Source: JAXGMV01 sp040772085 (GTDB lineage Bacteria; Chloroflexota; Anaerolineae; Anaerolineales; Anaerolineaceae). Taken from it: 64,000 nt of DNA. A model generated the notes under the pieces. That model was not told the origin of the DNA, made no database searches, and saw only the letters and a list, made by a program, of their open reading frames with translations. This document shows, one piece after another, positions 33,476 through 42,464 of the stretch. The stretch lies in the NCBI GenBank assembly GCA_040772085.1, contig JAXGYU010000001.1:1488001-1552000 (forward strand), read 5' to 3'. Both the position numbers and the translations under genes were made by a program. The first letter of the stretch is position 1. The number at the start of each line of letters is the position of its first letter.

Positions 33476-35456
33476 TGCAATCCGCTTTGTGATTGCCTTG
33501 ACCAGATACAGGATGTAGGTCGGGAGCCGGTCTTGCTCCCGACATTTCGATTTCAATTATATGAACGGCGGTTCAAAGAACGCGAACCGCCCTACATTAT
33601 TCAAACAACATCGCGATTAACCGCGGTATCAAGGCAATCCGTCCAGTGTATGCATTGAGCGCCATGCAATTTTTGCCCTCCATGAGAGGAGGGTCGGACA
33701 ATCCTGTCGTTCAGGTTGTCCGGGGAGGGCAACTTGCCTTCACACAATAATCTTCTGCCAATTTGCGCTGCGGGAGGCAAATGCTCTTGCTGCTCCCCTA
33801 CATTTCGATTTGCCCGCTCCCCGTAATGGCGGTTCAAAGAACGCGAACCGCCGCGAAGATTTTATATCTCCGTAGTGGCATGGCAATCTGCTTTATGATT
33901 CGCCATGCCAGACATAGGATGTAGGTCAAAATCTTGCTCCCGACATTTCGATTTCAATTATTTGAATAGCGGGTCAACGTTCGCTGCGGTTTGAGGGAAA
34001 TGCAGATCAATTTCTGCCGTCCCCCCTACGGATGGATTATTATGAGTGCCGCAGAGATCAATGTCTGGCTGTAGGGGCACGGCAATCTGTCCTTTGATTG
34101 CCTTGACCAGACATAGGATGTAGGTCGGGAGCCGGTCTTGCTCCCGACATTTCGATTTCAATTATTTGAATAGCGGGTCAACGTTCGCTTCGGGAGGGGC
34201 AAATATAAATCATGCCCGCTCCCTACGGATGGATAATTCCGATTGCCGCGAAGATTTTAGATCTGTCCGTAGTGGCATGGCAATCTGCCCTGTGATTGTC
34301 TTGCCTGACATCGGATGTAGGTCAGGAGCCGGTCTTGCTCCCGACATTTCGATTTCAATTATTAGATAGCGGGTCAACGTTCGCTGCTGGAGGGGCAAAT
34401 GCAAATCAATTTGCTCGCTCCCCAACCTGCCATCGAAGGGGCAAATGCGCCACGAGAGAGAATCAACGTCGGGCTGTAGGGGCAAGGCAATCTGCTCTAT
34501 GATTGCCTTGCCAGACATAGGATGTAGGTCGGGAGCCGGTTTTGCTCCCGACATTTCGATTTCAATTATTAGATAGCGGGTCAACGTTCGCTGCTGGAGG
34601 GGCAAATGCAAATCAATTTGCCGCTCCCCTACGGTTGGATTACCTCGATTGCGGCAGAGAATCAACGTCGGGCTGTAGGGGCAAGGCAATCTGCTCTATG
34701 ATTGCCTTGCCAGACATAGGATGTAGGTCGGGAGCCGGTTTTGCTCCCGACATTTCGATTTCAATCATATGAATCGTGGTTCAACGTTCACTGCGGGAGG
34801 GGCAAATGCAAATCAATTTGCCCGCTCCCCTACGGATCGATAATCCCAAATGCCGCAGAGAATCAATGTCTGGCTGTAGGGTCAACGTACACAATCCGCC
34901 CACATAACTTCGGCCGATTGAAATGGCGGTTCAAAGAACGCGAACCGCCCTACAACAACAAACCCACCGCCTTCTCGCAACCGAGGTCTGCCGGCTGCTC
35001 CCCATTAGATGTAGGTCGGGAGCCGATCTTGCTCCCGACATTTCGATTTCAATTATATGAATCGTGGTTCAACGTTCGGTGCGGGAGGGGCAACTATAAA
35101 TCATTTGCCCACTCCCCTACGGTTGGATAATCTCGATTGCCGCGAAGATTTTAGATCTGTCCGTAGTGGCATGGCAATCTGCTCTGTGATTGCCTTGACC
35201 AGACATAGGCTGCAGGATGTAGGTCGGGAGCCGGTCTTGCTCCCGACATTCCGATTTCAATTATATGATTGGCGGTTCAAAGAACGCGAACCGCTCACAT
35301 AACTTCGGCCGATTGAATTGGCGGTTCGAAGAACGTGAACCGCCCTACGAAAAAAAACCCTCCCCCGTCCCCCTCACAGGTGAGCCAAAATGCCCACATC
35401 AATCAATCGGTTCAACACAGCAGAAATGGCGGTTCAAAGAACGCGAACCGCCCTAC
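33476..35456. repeat. Array of palindromic repeats with about 200-bp period
   Basis: A 2-kb stretch without genes. Element A, a hairpin GTCGGGAGC..GCTCCCGAC followed by ATTTCGATTTCAATTA, occurs eight times, starting near 33512, 33918, 34118, 34314, 34521, 34719, 35008 and 35214 (intervals 406, 200, 196, 207, 198, 289, 206). Element B, the palindrome GGCGGTTC-9 nt-GAACCGCC, occurs six times near 33567, 33828, 34925, 35271, 35320 and 35428. Other hairpins with AGGCAAT..ATTGCCT and GGGCAAAT..ATTTGCCC arms fill the gaps. Copies differ by point changes and small indels. REP/MITE-like intergenic DNA; no conserved protein is encoded. Confidence 0.88.
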
Positions 35457-35501
35457 AAGAACAACCCCTCATCGATTGCGCCTCAGGGGCAGCCACAACA
35501 A

Positions 35502-35529
35502 AACAGAGCCTCCGTCAGGAAGCTCTGTT
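35502..35529 (-). terminator. Terminator of the liv operon
   Basis: Minus strand: AACAGAGC-TTCC-TGAC-GGAG-GCTCTGTT, then TTGTTGTGG, a 12-bp stem. It lies 24 bp after the last gene of the operon. Confidence 0.75.
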
Positions 35530-35552
35530 CATCGCTCAAACAGTAACCGGAC

Positions 35553-36533
35553 TTATCTGCCGGCCATCAACTTCTCAGCGTAAGCCGGCATGGCAGCCGC
35601 ACCGCCGGTGTGCCAGAACAGCACCTGCTCGTCCTTGCCGATCACGCCCTTGCGAATCAGGTCGATCAAGCCCGCCATCGCCCGGCCGGTATAGACCGGA
35701 TCAAGCAGCAGCGCGTCCAGGCTGGCAGCCATGTCGATTGCCTCGCGTTCAGGCGGTCCCATCTTGGAATAGCCCTCGCCCAGATAACCGTCAAACGAGA
35801 TGATCTCCTCGAGCGGGAACTTCATCTCCCGGCCGATCAAGCGCGCGCAAGCTTCGGCAATCGGCGCTACTTTCGCCTGGGTCTCGGCCGTGCTGCGTGA
35901 GACATTGATGCCCGCGATCTTGATATCATAGCCCAGCGCCCTGGCGCCGACGCATAGCCCGGCTTGCGTGCCGGCTGAGCCCGTCGGCAGTACCAGCCAG
36001 TCGAAATGCCAGCCGTTTTCTTTCACCTGTCCGACCAGCTCTTCCATGCCGGCAACCAGCCCCAGCGCGCCGATGGCGTTGGAGGCGCCTACCGGAATCA
36101 GATACGGCTTATGCCCTTTCTCTCGCTCCGCCTGCATCACCTCTTCGGTGATATCAGTCTTCTCGCCGGTGAAAACCACCTCGGCGCCCAGCAGGTAGTT
36201 GAGCAGCATATTGCCGGTCACGTGCTCCGGCGGATACCCGCTGACAATCAGCACCGCCCGCATGCCCAGCCGGGCGGCCGCGGCAGCCGTCTGCCGGATA
36301 TGGTTGGACTGCACCGCGCCGATTGTAACAACCGTATCGGCGCCTTGCTGAATGGCATCAGCCATCGAGAATTCCAGTTTGCGCACCTTGTTTCCGCCGG
36401 TCGCCAAACCGGTCTGGTCATCCCGTTTAACCCAGATGCGCGGTCCGCCGAGCGCGTCAGAAAGGCGCGGCAGCTCATGCACGGGTGTCGGGAAAAAGCC
36501 CAATGAAATACGCGGCAAATTACTCGTTAACAT
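35553..36533 (-). CDS. dcyD: D-cysteine desulfhydrase / ACC-deaminase-family PLP enzyme
   Basis: A 326-residue fold-type II PLP enzyme. The lysine motif is KRDDQTGLATGGNKVRKLEF, followed by VTIGAVQSNHIRQTAAAAARLG (phosphate-binding region) and LPTGSAGTQAGLCVGARALG. VLFWHTGGAAAMPAYAEKL near the C-terminus is typical of the D-cysteine desulfhydrase subgroup, not true ACC deaminase, but substrate assignment is uncertain. Its start at 36533 overlaps the livF stop by 14 bp, so it is the last gene of the branched-chain-type ABC operon. D-amino-acid degradation after import is a possible role. Confidence 0.78.
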   Translation of the reverse strand: MLTSNLPRISLGFFPTPVHELPRLSDALGGPRIWVKRDDQTGLATGGNKVRKLEFSMADAIQQGADTVVTIGAVQSNHIRQTAAAAARLGMRAVLIVSGYPPEHVTGNMLLNYLLGAEVVFTGEKTDITEEVMQAEREKGHKPYLIPVGASNAIGALGLVAGMEELVGQVKENGWHFDWLVLPTGSAGTQAGLCVGARALGYDIKIAGINVSRSTAETQAKVAPIAEACARLIGREMKFPLEEIISFDGYLGEGYSKMGPPEREAIDMAASLDALLLDPVYTGRAMAGLIDLIRKGVIGKDEQVLFWHTGGAAAMPAYAEKLMAGR

Positions 36534-37275
36534 TTTTCGCCTCTTCAATAATCGCATCCGTACGCTGGCGCACGCCAAGGTAAGCTGCCTGCACCGCGGG
36601 GTCATTCAGCAATTCCTGCCCCGTACCGGTACGCACAATCGTACCGACTTCGAGCACATAGGCGCGGTTGGCAACCGCCAGCGATTGCTTGGCATTCTGC
36701 TCCACCAGCAGGATGGTCGTTCCCTGTTTGGAGATTTCGACGACGGTCTCGAAGATCTGTTTGACCAACAGCGGCGCCAGACCGAGCGACGGCTCGTCCA
36801 GCAGCAGCAGCCGCGGACGCGACATCAAACCGCGTGCCGTTGCCACCATCTGCTGCTGTCCGCCTGAGAGCGTGCCGGCAAACTGGCCGATACGCTCCTT
36901 CAGGATCGGGAAGAGGTTGAAAACAAACTCGAGGTCCTGCTGAATTTTGGCGCTGTCATTGCGCAGGTAAGCGCCCATCATCAGATTGTCCTTGACCGTA
37001 AGGTTGGGGAACAGCCGGCGGCGTTCGGGCACCAGCGCCATGCCGGCGCCGACTGCCGCGATCGGTGAATTCTTCATTTCCTTGCCTCGGAAGGTAATCT
37101 TGCCGCTGCGCGGTTTCAATTGACCGATGATCGTCCACATCAGGGTTGATTTGCCGGCACCATTGGCGCCGATGATGGAAAGAATCTCGCCTTCCTGCAC
37201 CTCAAAGTTGACGTCACGCAGCGCGTGCACTGCCTGACCATAATACACATTAAGTCCCTCAACTTGCAGCAGCAT
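36520..37275 (-). CDS. livF: Branched-chain amino-acid ABC transporter, ATP-binding protein LivF
   Basis: A 251-residue ABC ATPase. Walker A is GANGAGKSTLM, then MALVPERRRLFPNLTVKDNLMMGA (LivF-type), signature LSGGQQQMVATARGLMSRP and Walker B LLLLDEPSLGLAP. It overlaps the LivM-LivG fusion by 17 bp upstream and dcyD downstream. It supplies one of the two ATPases of the importer. Substrate is not fixed by sequence: HAAT-type transporters carry Leu/Ile/Val but also amides and urea. Confidence 0.93.
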   Translation of the reverse strand: MLLQVEGLNVYYGQAVHALRDVNFEVQEGEILSIIGANGAGKSTLMWTIIGQLKPRSGKITFRGKEMKNSPIAAVGAGMALVPERRRLFPNLTVKDNLMMGAYLRNDSAKIQQDLEFVFNLFPILKERIGQFAGTLSGGQQQMVATARGLMSRPRLLLLDEPSLGLAPLLVKQIFETVVEISKQGTTILLVEQNAKQSLAVANRAYVLEVGTIVRTGTGQELLNDPAVQAAYLGVRQRTDAIIEEAKNVNE

Positions 37276-39223
37276 CGACTTCCACCTTTTCTCCCAGGTA
37301 GGCTTCCAGCACTAACGGGTTATTCTGAATTTCTTCCGGCGTGCCCTCGGCGATCTTGCGTCCGAAGTTGATCACGGCGATGCGTTCGCACAGGTTCATG
37401 ACGACATCCATGTGATGCTCGATCAGGATGATGGTCAGTTTCTTGAGTTTGTGAATGTGCCTGACCAGCTCGACGAGCTCCAGCGATTCCTGCGGGTTCA
37501 TACCGGCTGCCGGCTCGTCCAGCATCAGCAGCTTGGGCCGCAGCGCCAGCGCGCGGGCAATCTCAAGCTTGCGCTGTAAACCATAGGGCAGCGTGCTGGC
37601 AATGCGGTCAGATAAGTCTTCCAGCCCGACCACTCTCAGCAGGTCCATGGCGGTTTCTTCCAGACGTTTTTCAGTCGCGGCAACAGTCCACGGCCAGTGG
37701 ATGAACGCCTCAAACAGGCTGTAGTTGCTGGCGTCATGCAGCGCCGTTGTGACGTTTTGCAGTACGCTCATATTGCCGAACAGGCGGATGTTCTGGAAGG
37801 TACGCGAGATGCCGCCCAGCACAATGGTCGTCGGCGCTTTCTCGGTCAGCTCGCCGCCTTCGAATTTGATGGAACCGCGGGTCACCGGATAGTACCCGCT
37901 GATCAGGTTGAAGACCGTGGTCTTGCCCGAGCCGTTGGGGCCGATCAGCCCCACCAGGTCGCCTTCGTAAATATCGAGGTCAAAGCCATCGACAGCAACC
38001 ACACCGCCGAAGTGTTTGGCAAGATCGTTAATGCTCAGCACAAGTTCGCGTTGTCCGGGTGTCTTGTAATCCACTTTGATCTGGTTGCGGGCTGCCAGTG
38101 AAATCTCGTCCAGCATGGGCAGTTTGCGGTTGCGGAAGATCGCAGCTTTGTCAGTCAGCGAACGCACGAAGTGCAGGTAATTCGCGTTGATCGACTTGCC
38201 CAGCTTGCTGGTCGGATTGCGCAGAACTTTCGCGATACCCCTGCCGAGGAAGGTGAAGAGAACCGTCATGGCAGCCGCCGCCAGAACGGCGATCAGCAAC
38301 GCCAGCCAGCGGTTCATGCTGTACGTCAGTGTTTTCATCAGGCTGGCTGCCACCGTCAGTCCAATCGTCAGACCGATGATGGAAAACAGTTTGGGCATAT
38401 TGTCGAAATTGATTTCCTCGTGCCCGAACAGACCCTTGGGGCGGTAGTTGATGATCAGCACCAGCACAACGCCGTAGAGCACCAGTCGCCACAGCGCCAG
38501 GCCGCGGAACAGCTCGGGAATGACGATAAAGAGCGCGATCGCCACCACTGGCCCCGTCAGACTGCTCATGCCGCCGGCGACAACGCCGGCTGTCAGCAGA
38601 CTCGAGAGGTCCATATTGAAAATGGAAGGTTGAATAAACGTGATGTAATGCGCCAGCAAACCTCCAGACAAACCGGCAAATGCTGCGCTGATGGCCAGTG
38701 AAAGCACCTGGTTCTGCAGCAGTTTGATGCCGATCATTTCAGCCGCTACCGGATCCTGCCCGATGGCAATGATCTTGCGGCCATAAACGCTGTTGAGGAA
38801 ATTGCGGCAAAGGATGATTGCGATCACCACGAAGAATGCGGTGTTGAGCGGGCCGGCCAGCTTTTCAATGCCCGGCAGACCACGGGCGTTCTGTGTCAGA
38901 TTAAGGTTTTCAAACAAAACCTTGACTGCCTCGCCGAACCCAAGCGTGGCGATAGCGAAGTAGTCTGAGCGCAGCTTGGCACGCAGGGTGGGATAGCCAA
39001 TAATCAGACTGACCAGCACTGCGGCGATCGTGCCCAGGACCAGCGCCGGGATAAGCGGCCAATGTAAGAAGTAGGTAAGAATTGCCGCGACGTACCCACC
39101 GACTGCCATAAAGGCGGCATGCCCGAGACTGAACAGTCCGGTATAGCCGGTGAAGATGGCGAGCCCCAGGGCGGCTACGACGTAAATGGCGGCGTTGGTG
39201 AAAATTGCCTGTGCATATTCCAT
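37259..39223 (-). CDS. livM: Fused LivM-LivG permease and ATPase
   Basis: A 654-residue fusion. Residues 1-290 are a LivM permease with GYTGLFSLGHAAFMAVGGYVAA, LRSDYFAIATLGFGEAVKVLF and DLSSLLTAGVVAGGMSSLTGP. Residues about 290-390 hold extra hydrophobic helices (GLTIGLTVAASLMK and LALLIAVLAAAAMTVLFTFLG) and a linker. Residues 400-640 are LivG, with Walker A GPNGSGKTT, GGISRTFQNIRLFGNMSVL and LALRPKLLMLDEPAAGMNP. The two functions are separate genes in most bacteria. The linker block is not typical of either. Confidence 0.9.
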   Translation of the reverse strand: MEYAQAIFTNAAIYVVAALGLAIFTGYTGLFSLGHAAFMAVGGYVAAILTYFLHWPLIPALVLGTIAAVLVSLIIGYPTLRAKLRSDYFAIATLGFGEAVKVLFENLNLTQNARGLPGIEKLAGPLNTAFFVVIAIILCRNFLNSVYGRKIIAIGQDPVAAEMIGIKLLQNQVLSLAISAAFAGLSGGLLAHYITFIQPSIFNMDLSSLLTAGVVAGGMSSLTGPVVAIALFIVIPELFRGLALWRLVLYGVVLVLIINYRPKGLFGHEEINFDNMPKLFSIIGLTIGLTVAASLMKTLTYSMNRWLALLIAVLAAAAMTVLFTFLGRGIAKVLRNPTSKLGKSINANYLHFVRSLTDKAAIFRNRKLPMLDEISLAARNQIKVDYKTPGQRELVLSINDLAKHFGGVVAVDGFDLDIYEGDLVGLIGPNGSGKTTVFNLISGYYPVTRGSIKFEGGELTEKAPTTIVLGGISRTFQNIRLFGNMSVLQNVTTALHDASNYSLFEAFIHWPWTVAATEKRLEETAMDLLRVVGLEDLSDRIASTLPYGLQRKLEIARALALRPKLLMLDEPAAGMNPQESLELVELVRHIHKLKKLTIILIEHHMDVVMNLCERIAVINFGRKIAEGTPEEIQNNPLVLEAYLGEKVEVDAAAS

Positions 39224-39232
39224 AGCTGCCTC

Positions 39233-40138
39233 CTATAGCTTGTCTTCTACATGCCGGCCGAAGAGACCGGTAGGACGCAGCACCAGCAGGATGACCAGAA
39301 TGCCGAAGCTGAAGACATCGCGGAAGGTCGAAAGCGGGACGCTGCCGATGGTGGTCACCGAGACCAGTGACTCCATCAAGCCCAGCAAAATGCCGCCGAC
39401 AATCGCGCCGGGCAAACTGCCCAGACCTCCGATCACCGCGCCGATATAGGCTTTGTTGGTGATCCAACCCATGGAGGGATACACCATATATTTCACGCCC
39501 ATGAAGACACCTGCCATGCCGCCCAGGCTGCCTGCCAGCAGGAACAGCACAGCCACAACCATATCCAGATTGATGCCCAGTACCGAGCACATCTCGGCGT
39601 CATGCGATGCCGCGCGGATTGCCATTCCTACCTTGGTCTTATTGATCACCAGCGTCAGCAGCGCGATGGCGATAACTGAAAAGACGAAGGCGAAAATATC
39701 CATGCGGCTGATGGTCGCGGTGCCAATGGTGAAGGTATCCTGTTTGAAGATGGGCGGCAGCGCGTACAGGTTGGCGCCGATGGTGGCGTAGAGCACATTC
39801 TGCAGCGCGATCGAGACGCCCATGGCGCTGATCATCAGGTAGAGCGAGGGCGCGTGGCGATGGCGCAAGGTACTGTACGCGACCCGCTCAACGATGAAAG
39901 CAATGATGCCGGCGCCTAACATGGAGATGACCAGTGCCGGGAAGAACGACATTTTAAAGACTGAGACCATCATAGCCCAGGCAATGTAAGCCCCCAGGGT
40001 GATCACCGCGCCGTGAGCAAAGTTGGAGAAATTAAGCACGGAGAAAACAAGGGAGTATCCAACTGCCATGAGGGCGTAAATACTGCCAATCGACAGCCCT
40101 GTGACAATGGTTTGAAATATCAATCTAACCTCCTGCAA
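39233..40138 (-). CDS. livH: Branched-chain amino-acid ABC transporter, permease LivH
   Basis: A 301-residue permease with about eight membrane helices. IVTGLSIGSIYALMAVGYSLVFSVLNFSNFAHGAVITLGAYIAWA is the LivH N-terminal signature. TKVGMAIRAASHDAEMCSVLGINLDMV is the EAA-like loop. MAGVFMGVKYMVYPSMGWITNKAYIGAVIGGLGSLPGAIVGG ends the family core. It is separated from the fusion gene by 9 bp and from the binding-protein gene by a 128-bp gap with a hairpin. Confidence 0.92.
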   Translation of the reverse strand: MQEVRLIFQTIVTGLSIGSIYALMAVGYSLVFSVLNFSNFAHGAVITLGAYIAWAMMVSVFKMSFFPALVISMLGAGIIAFIVERVAYSTLRHRHAPSLYLMISAMGVSIALQNVLYATIGANLYALPPIFKQDTFTIGTATISRMDIFAFVFSVIAIALLTLVINKTKVGMAIRAASHDAEMCSVLGINLDMVVAVLFLLAGSLGGMAGVFMGVKYMVYPSMGWITNKAYIGAVIGGLGSLPGAIVGGILLGLMESLVSVTTIGSVPLSTFRDVFSFGILVILLVLRPTGLFGRHVEDKL

Positions 40139-40222
40139 TCGAGGGCGCGTGATGCGGCTTGGTCTGTCGCAGTCTCAAAGATGGATTTCTTCACCGGCGC
40201 CTTCCAGAATCGTAATTATGCC

Positions 40223-40250
40223 GGGATCGGGGTTTGCAAACCCCGATCCC
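40223..40250 (-). promoter_or_regulatory. Intercistronic hairpin between the liv binding-protein gene and livH
   Basis: GGGATCGGGGTTT-GC-AAACCCCGATCCC, a 13-bp GC-rich stem with a 2-nt loop and no following T run. It sits 17 bp after the binding-protein stop codon and probably stabilises that part of the transcript. Confidence 0.75.
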
Positions 40251-40266
40251 GATTGAGAGACAAATA

Positions 40267-41433
40267 CTAGTCGGTCGTAACGAAGGATTTGACGAACAGG
40301 AACTTACCGTCGCGGGCTTCCTGGATCACAGCCGGCTTGTTGAGAGGGTTGTGAGTCTTGGGATCGATGGTCAGCTTGCCGGTCAGAACCTGCAGGTCCT
40401 TGGTGTCTTCCAGGGCGGCTTTCAATTTCTCACCGCCTTCGCCGTTGGTGCGCTTGAGGGCGTCAACCAGCCACAGGATCGCGTCGTAACCCAAGACGGG
40501 GTTGGGCATGACGGGATCGGCATTGTTGAATTTCGCGCGATATTCTTTCAGGAAATCCTGGATCGCGGGATCTTCCATGGCGGTGATGTTGACCAGGTAC
40601 GCGCCATTGACTGCGCCGCCGGAGAGGTCAAAGATGTCGGGGCTAGCCCAGCCGTCACCACCCATCAACTGAGCGGTGATACCGAGTTCGCGAGCCTGCT
40701 TGGAGGCAAGCGCGGCTTCCTTGTTCATCGTGGGGATGAAGATAATCTCAGGATTGGCTTCTTTAATCTTGCCAAGCTGGGCACGGAAGTCCAGCTCACC
40801 AGAGCGGAAGGCTTCGTTGGCAACGATGGTGCCGCCAAACTTGGTGAAGGCTTCGTCAAAGTATTTGGCGAGGTACTGAGAGTACTCATCACCAACATCA
40901 TAGAGCAGCGCGGCTTTGGTGAACTTGAGATCCTTGGCAGCATACTGTCCGGCAACCGTCCCCTGGAAGGGATCGATGAAGGCAGTTCGGAACGTGTAAG
41001 GCACAACGGTGCCGTCATCGGCAACGGTGACGGTGGGGTTGGTCGCGCTGGTGCCGATCATCGGCACTTTGGCTGAGTTGTTGACTTCGCGCACCGCGTT
41101 GGCAACACCGGACTGTCCGGGGCCAATAATGGCGATGACCTTGTCCTGCTCAACCATACGCTTGACGACGTTCACGGCTTCCAGCTTGTCAGCGCGCGAG
41201 TCATAGGCGATGATTTCGATCTTCTTGCCATTCACGCCGCCGGCTTCATTAATTTTGTCAACCGCGATCTTGAGCGCGTTGGCTTCTGACTGACCCCAGG
41301 TGGCGTTACCGCCGGTGAGAGCAACCAGGTGACCGACTTTGATCGTTGCCGGCGCTGCTGGAGCGCAAGCGCCCAGCATGGTGCTGGCCAGCAGGGCGAT
41401 CAGAATGAAACTGATTACAAGTTTACCTTTCAT
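40267..41433 (-). CDS. livJ: Branched-chain amino-acid-type ABC transporter, substrate-binding lipoprotein
   Basis: A 388-residue periplasmic-type binding protein with a lipoprotein signal (STMLGACAP). The Leu/Ile/Val-binding fold has TIKVGHLVALTGGNATWGQSEANALKIAVDKINEAGGVNGKKIEIIAYD, VIAIIGPGQSGVANAVREV (split motifs) and TFRTAFIDPFQGTVAGQYA. Specificity cannot be read from the sequence; relatives bind branched-chain or other amino acids, amides and urea. AGGAGG precedes the ATG. It is the first gene of the liv operon, with a GntR gene 30 bp upstream. Confidence 0.9.
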   Translation of the reverse strand: MKGKLVISFILIALLASTMLGACAPAAPATIKVGHLVALTGGNATWGQSEANALKIAVDKINEAGGVNGKKIEIIAYDSRADKLEAVNVVKRMVEQDKVIAIIGPGQSGVANAVREVNNSAKVPMIGTSATNPTVTVADDGTVVPYTFRTAFIDPFQGTVAGQYAAKDLKFTKAALLYDVGDEYSQYLAKYFDEAFTKFGGTIVANEAFRSGELDFRAQLGKIKEANPEIIFIPTMNKEAALASKQARELGITAQLMGGDGWASPDIFDLSGGAVNGAYLVNITAMEDPAIQDFLKEYRAKFNNADPVMPNPVLGYDAILWLVDALKRTNGEGGEKLKAALEDTKDLQVLTGKLTIDPKTHNPLNKPAVIQEARDGKFLFVKSFVTTD

Positions 41434-41463
41434 GTCTTGCTTTCCTCCTATAGGGAAAAATGT

Positions 41464-42222
41464 TTACGGAGCCTGACGCTCCGCAGCGTTAGCTCCGCCG
41501 AATGCGGAGTAGACCCCTCTGACACGGTCCGGGCGATGATCTACCCGGATGACTTGCGCTGATTGTCCGCCAGCGCCCTTGCCCCATTTGTTTAGCAGTT
41601 CGTCAATCACCTCCTGTGTGGATGCTGAAGAATGGCGGGCAGCGATCTGTTCAGCCAGCTCGCAGTTGCCCTCCCTGATGGCATTGACAATGCCGTAATG
41701 TTCATCATGCGAGCGGTGGGTCTGATCGCGGATATCCAGCCCCATCAACATGATGCGATTAAGGTCGTCCATCACCTGCACCAGCGTATCTATCAGGCGC
41801 TGGTTTTTGCTCGTCTCGACCACCTTGATGTGAAACTGGCGGTTGACCTTGAGGAATTCATCGAAGTTTTGCTGGTCATGATGTACGGAACAGACGGCTG
41901 CCAGATTTTCCATCTCTCTGATATCGGCATCGGTCCGGCGCTGCGCGGCCAAAAAAGCTGCGTCTTTTTCCAGTAACATACGCAGCTCAAAAAGTTCATA
42001 TACATCCCGCAGGGTAATCGGACTGACCTGATAGCCCAGATGCGGCGTGACCTGAATCAGTCCCTCGGAAATCAGCGTCTGCAGCGCTTCCCGGGTAGGT
42101 GTGCGGGAAGCATGGTACATTTTTGTAAGCTCAGACTGGGTAATTACCTGGCCTGGCAGGAGCTTGCAGGACAAAATGTCTTCTTTTATAGCGCGATAAA
42201 TCTGTTCCGACAGCCTGATCAC
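41464..42222 (-). CDS. GntR-family regulator, FCD (FadR) type
   Basis: A 252-residue repressor. Its N-terminal winged helix has IYRAIKEDILSCKLLPGQVITQSELTKMYHASRTPTREALQTLISEGLIQVTPHLGYQV (GntR). The C-terminal FCD domain has RDVYELFELRMLLEKDAAFLAA, DEFLKVNRQFHIKVVE and HDEHYGIVNAIREGNCELAEQIAARH, with Asp/His ligands for a metal or effector. It lies just upstream of the liv genes and diverges from an amidohydrolase gene, so it probably controls both. The inducer is not known. Confidence 0.88.
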   Translation of the reverse strand: MIRLSEQIYRAIKEDILSCKLLPGQVITQSELTKMYHASRTPTREALQTLISEGLIQVTPHLGYQVSPITLRDVYELFELRMLLEKDAAFLAAQRRTDADIREMENLAAVCSVHHDQQNFDEFLKVNRQFHIKVVETSKNQRLIDTLVQVMDDLNRIMLMGLDIRDQTHRSHDEHYGIVNAIREGNCELAEQIAARHSSASTQEVIDELLNKWGKGAGGQSAQVIRVDHRPDRVRGVYSAFGGANAAERQAP

Positions 42223-42262
42223 GATAATGGTTTCTTCTATTGTGAATAAATACGGGTGATAT

Positions 42263-42283
42263 TATCAGAATATCCGTCTGATA
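42263..42283. promoter_or_regulatory. Candidate operator in the GntR-amidohydrolase intergenic region
   Basis: TATCAGA-ATATCCG-TCTGATA, a perfect 7-7-7 inverted repeat 41 bp before the GntR start, in an AT-rich divergent promoter region. Confidence 0.55.
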
Positions 42284-42464
42284 TATTAGTTATATTATAT
42301 ATTTTCTAGTCATCACGTCAATACTGATTTAAGTCACATTGTCACCGTTTTGCCCTCAGCTATAATTGGTTCATCACATTAACTTCACGACCGCGCCTGA
42401 ATTTTTTACCCTCCCCTTAGCAAGCCGCGCCGTGACACACATCCCAGAAGGAGAAAACAGAATA

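Noticed and set aside
34166..35302. Several short frames with a shared PTFRFQL-type translation
   Set aside because: They are translations of the palindromic repeats in the same frame and have no ribosome site.
33476..35456. CRISPR-like appearance of regular repeats
   Set aside because: Units are about 200 bp with internal palindromes and no short unique spacers; no cas genes are near.
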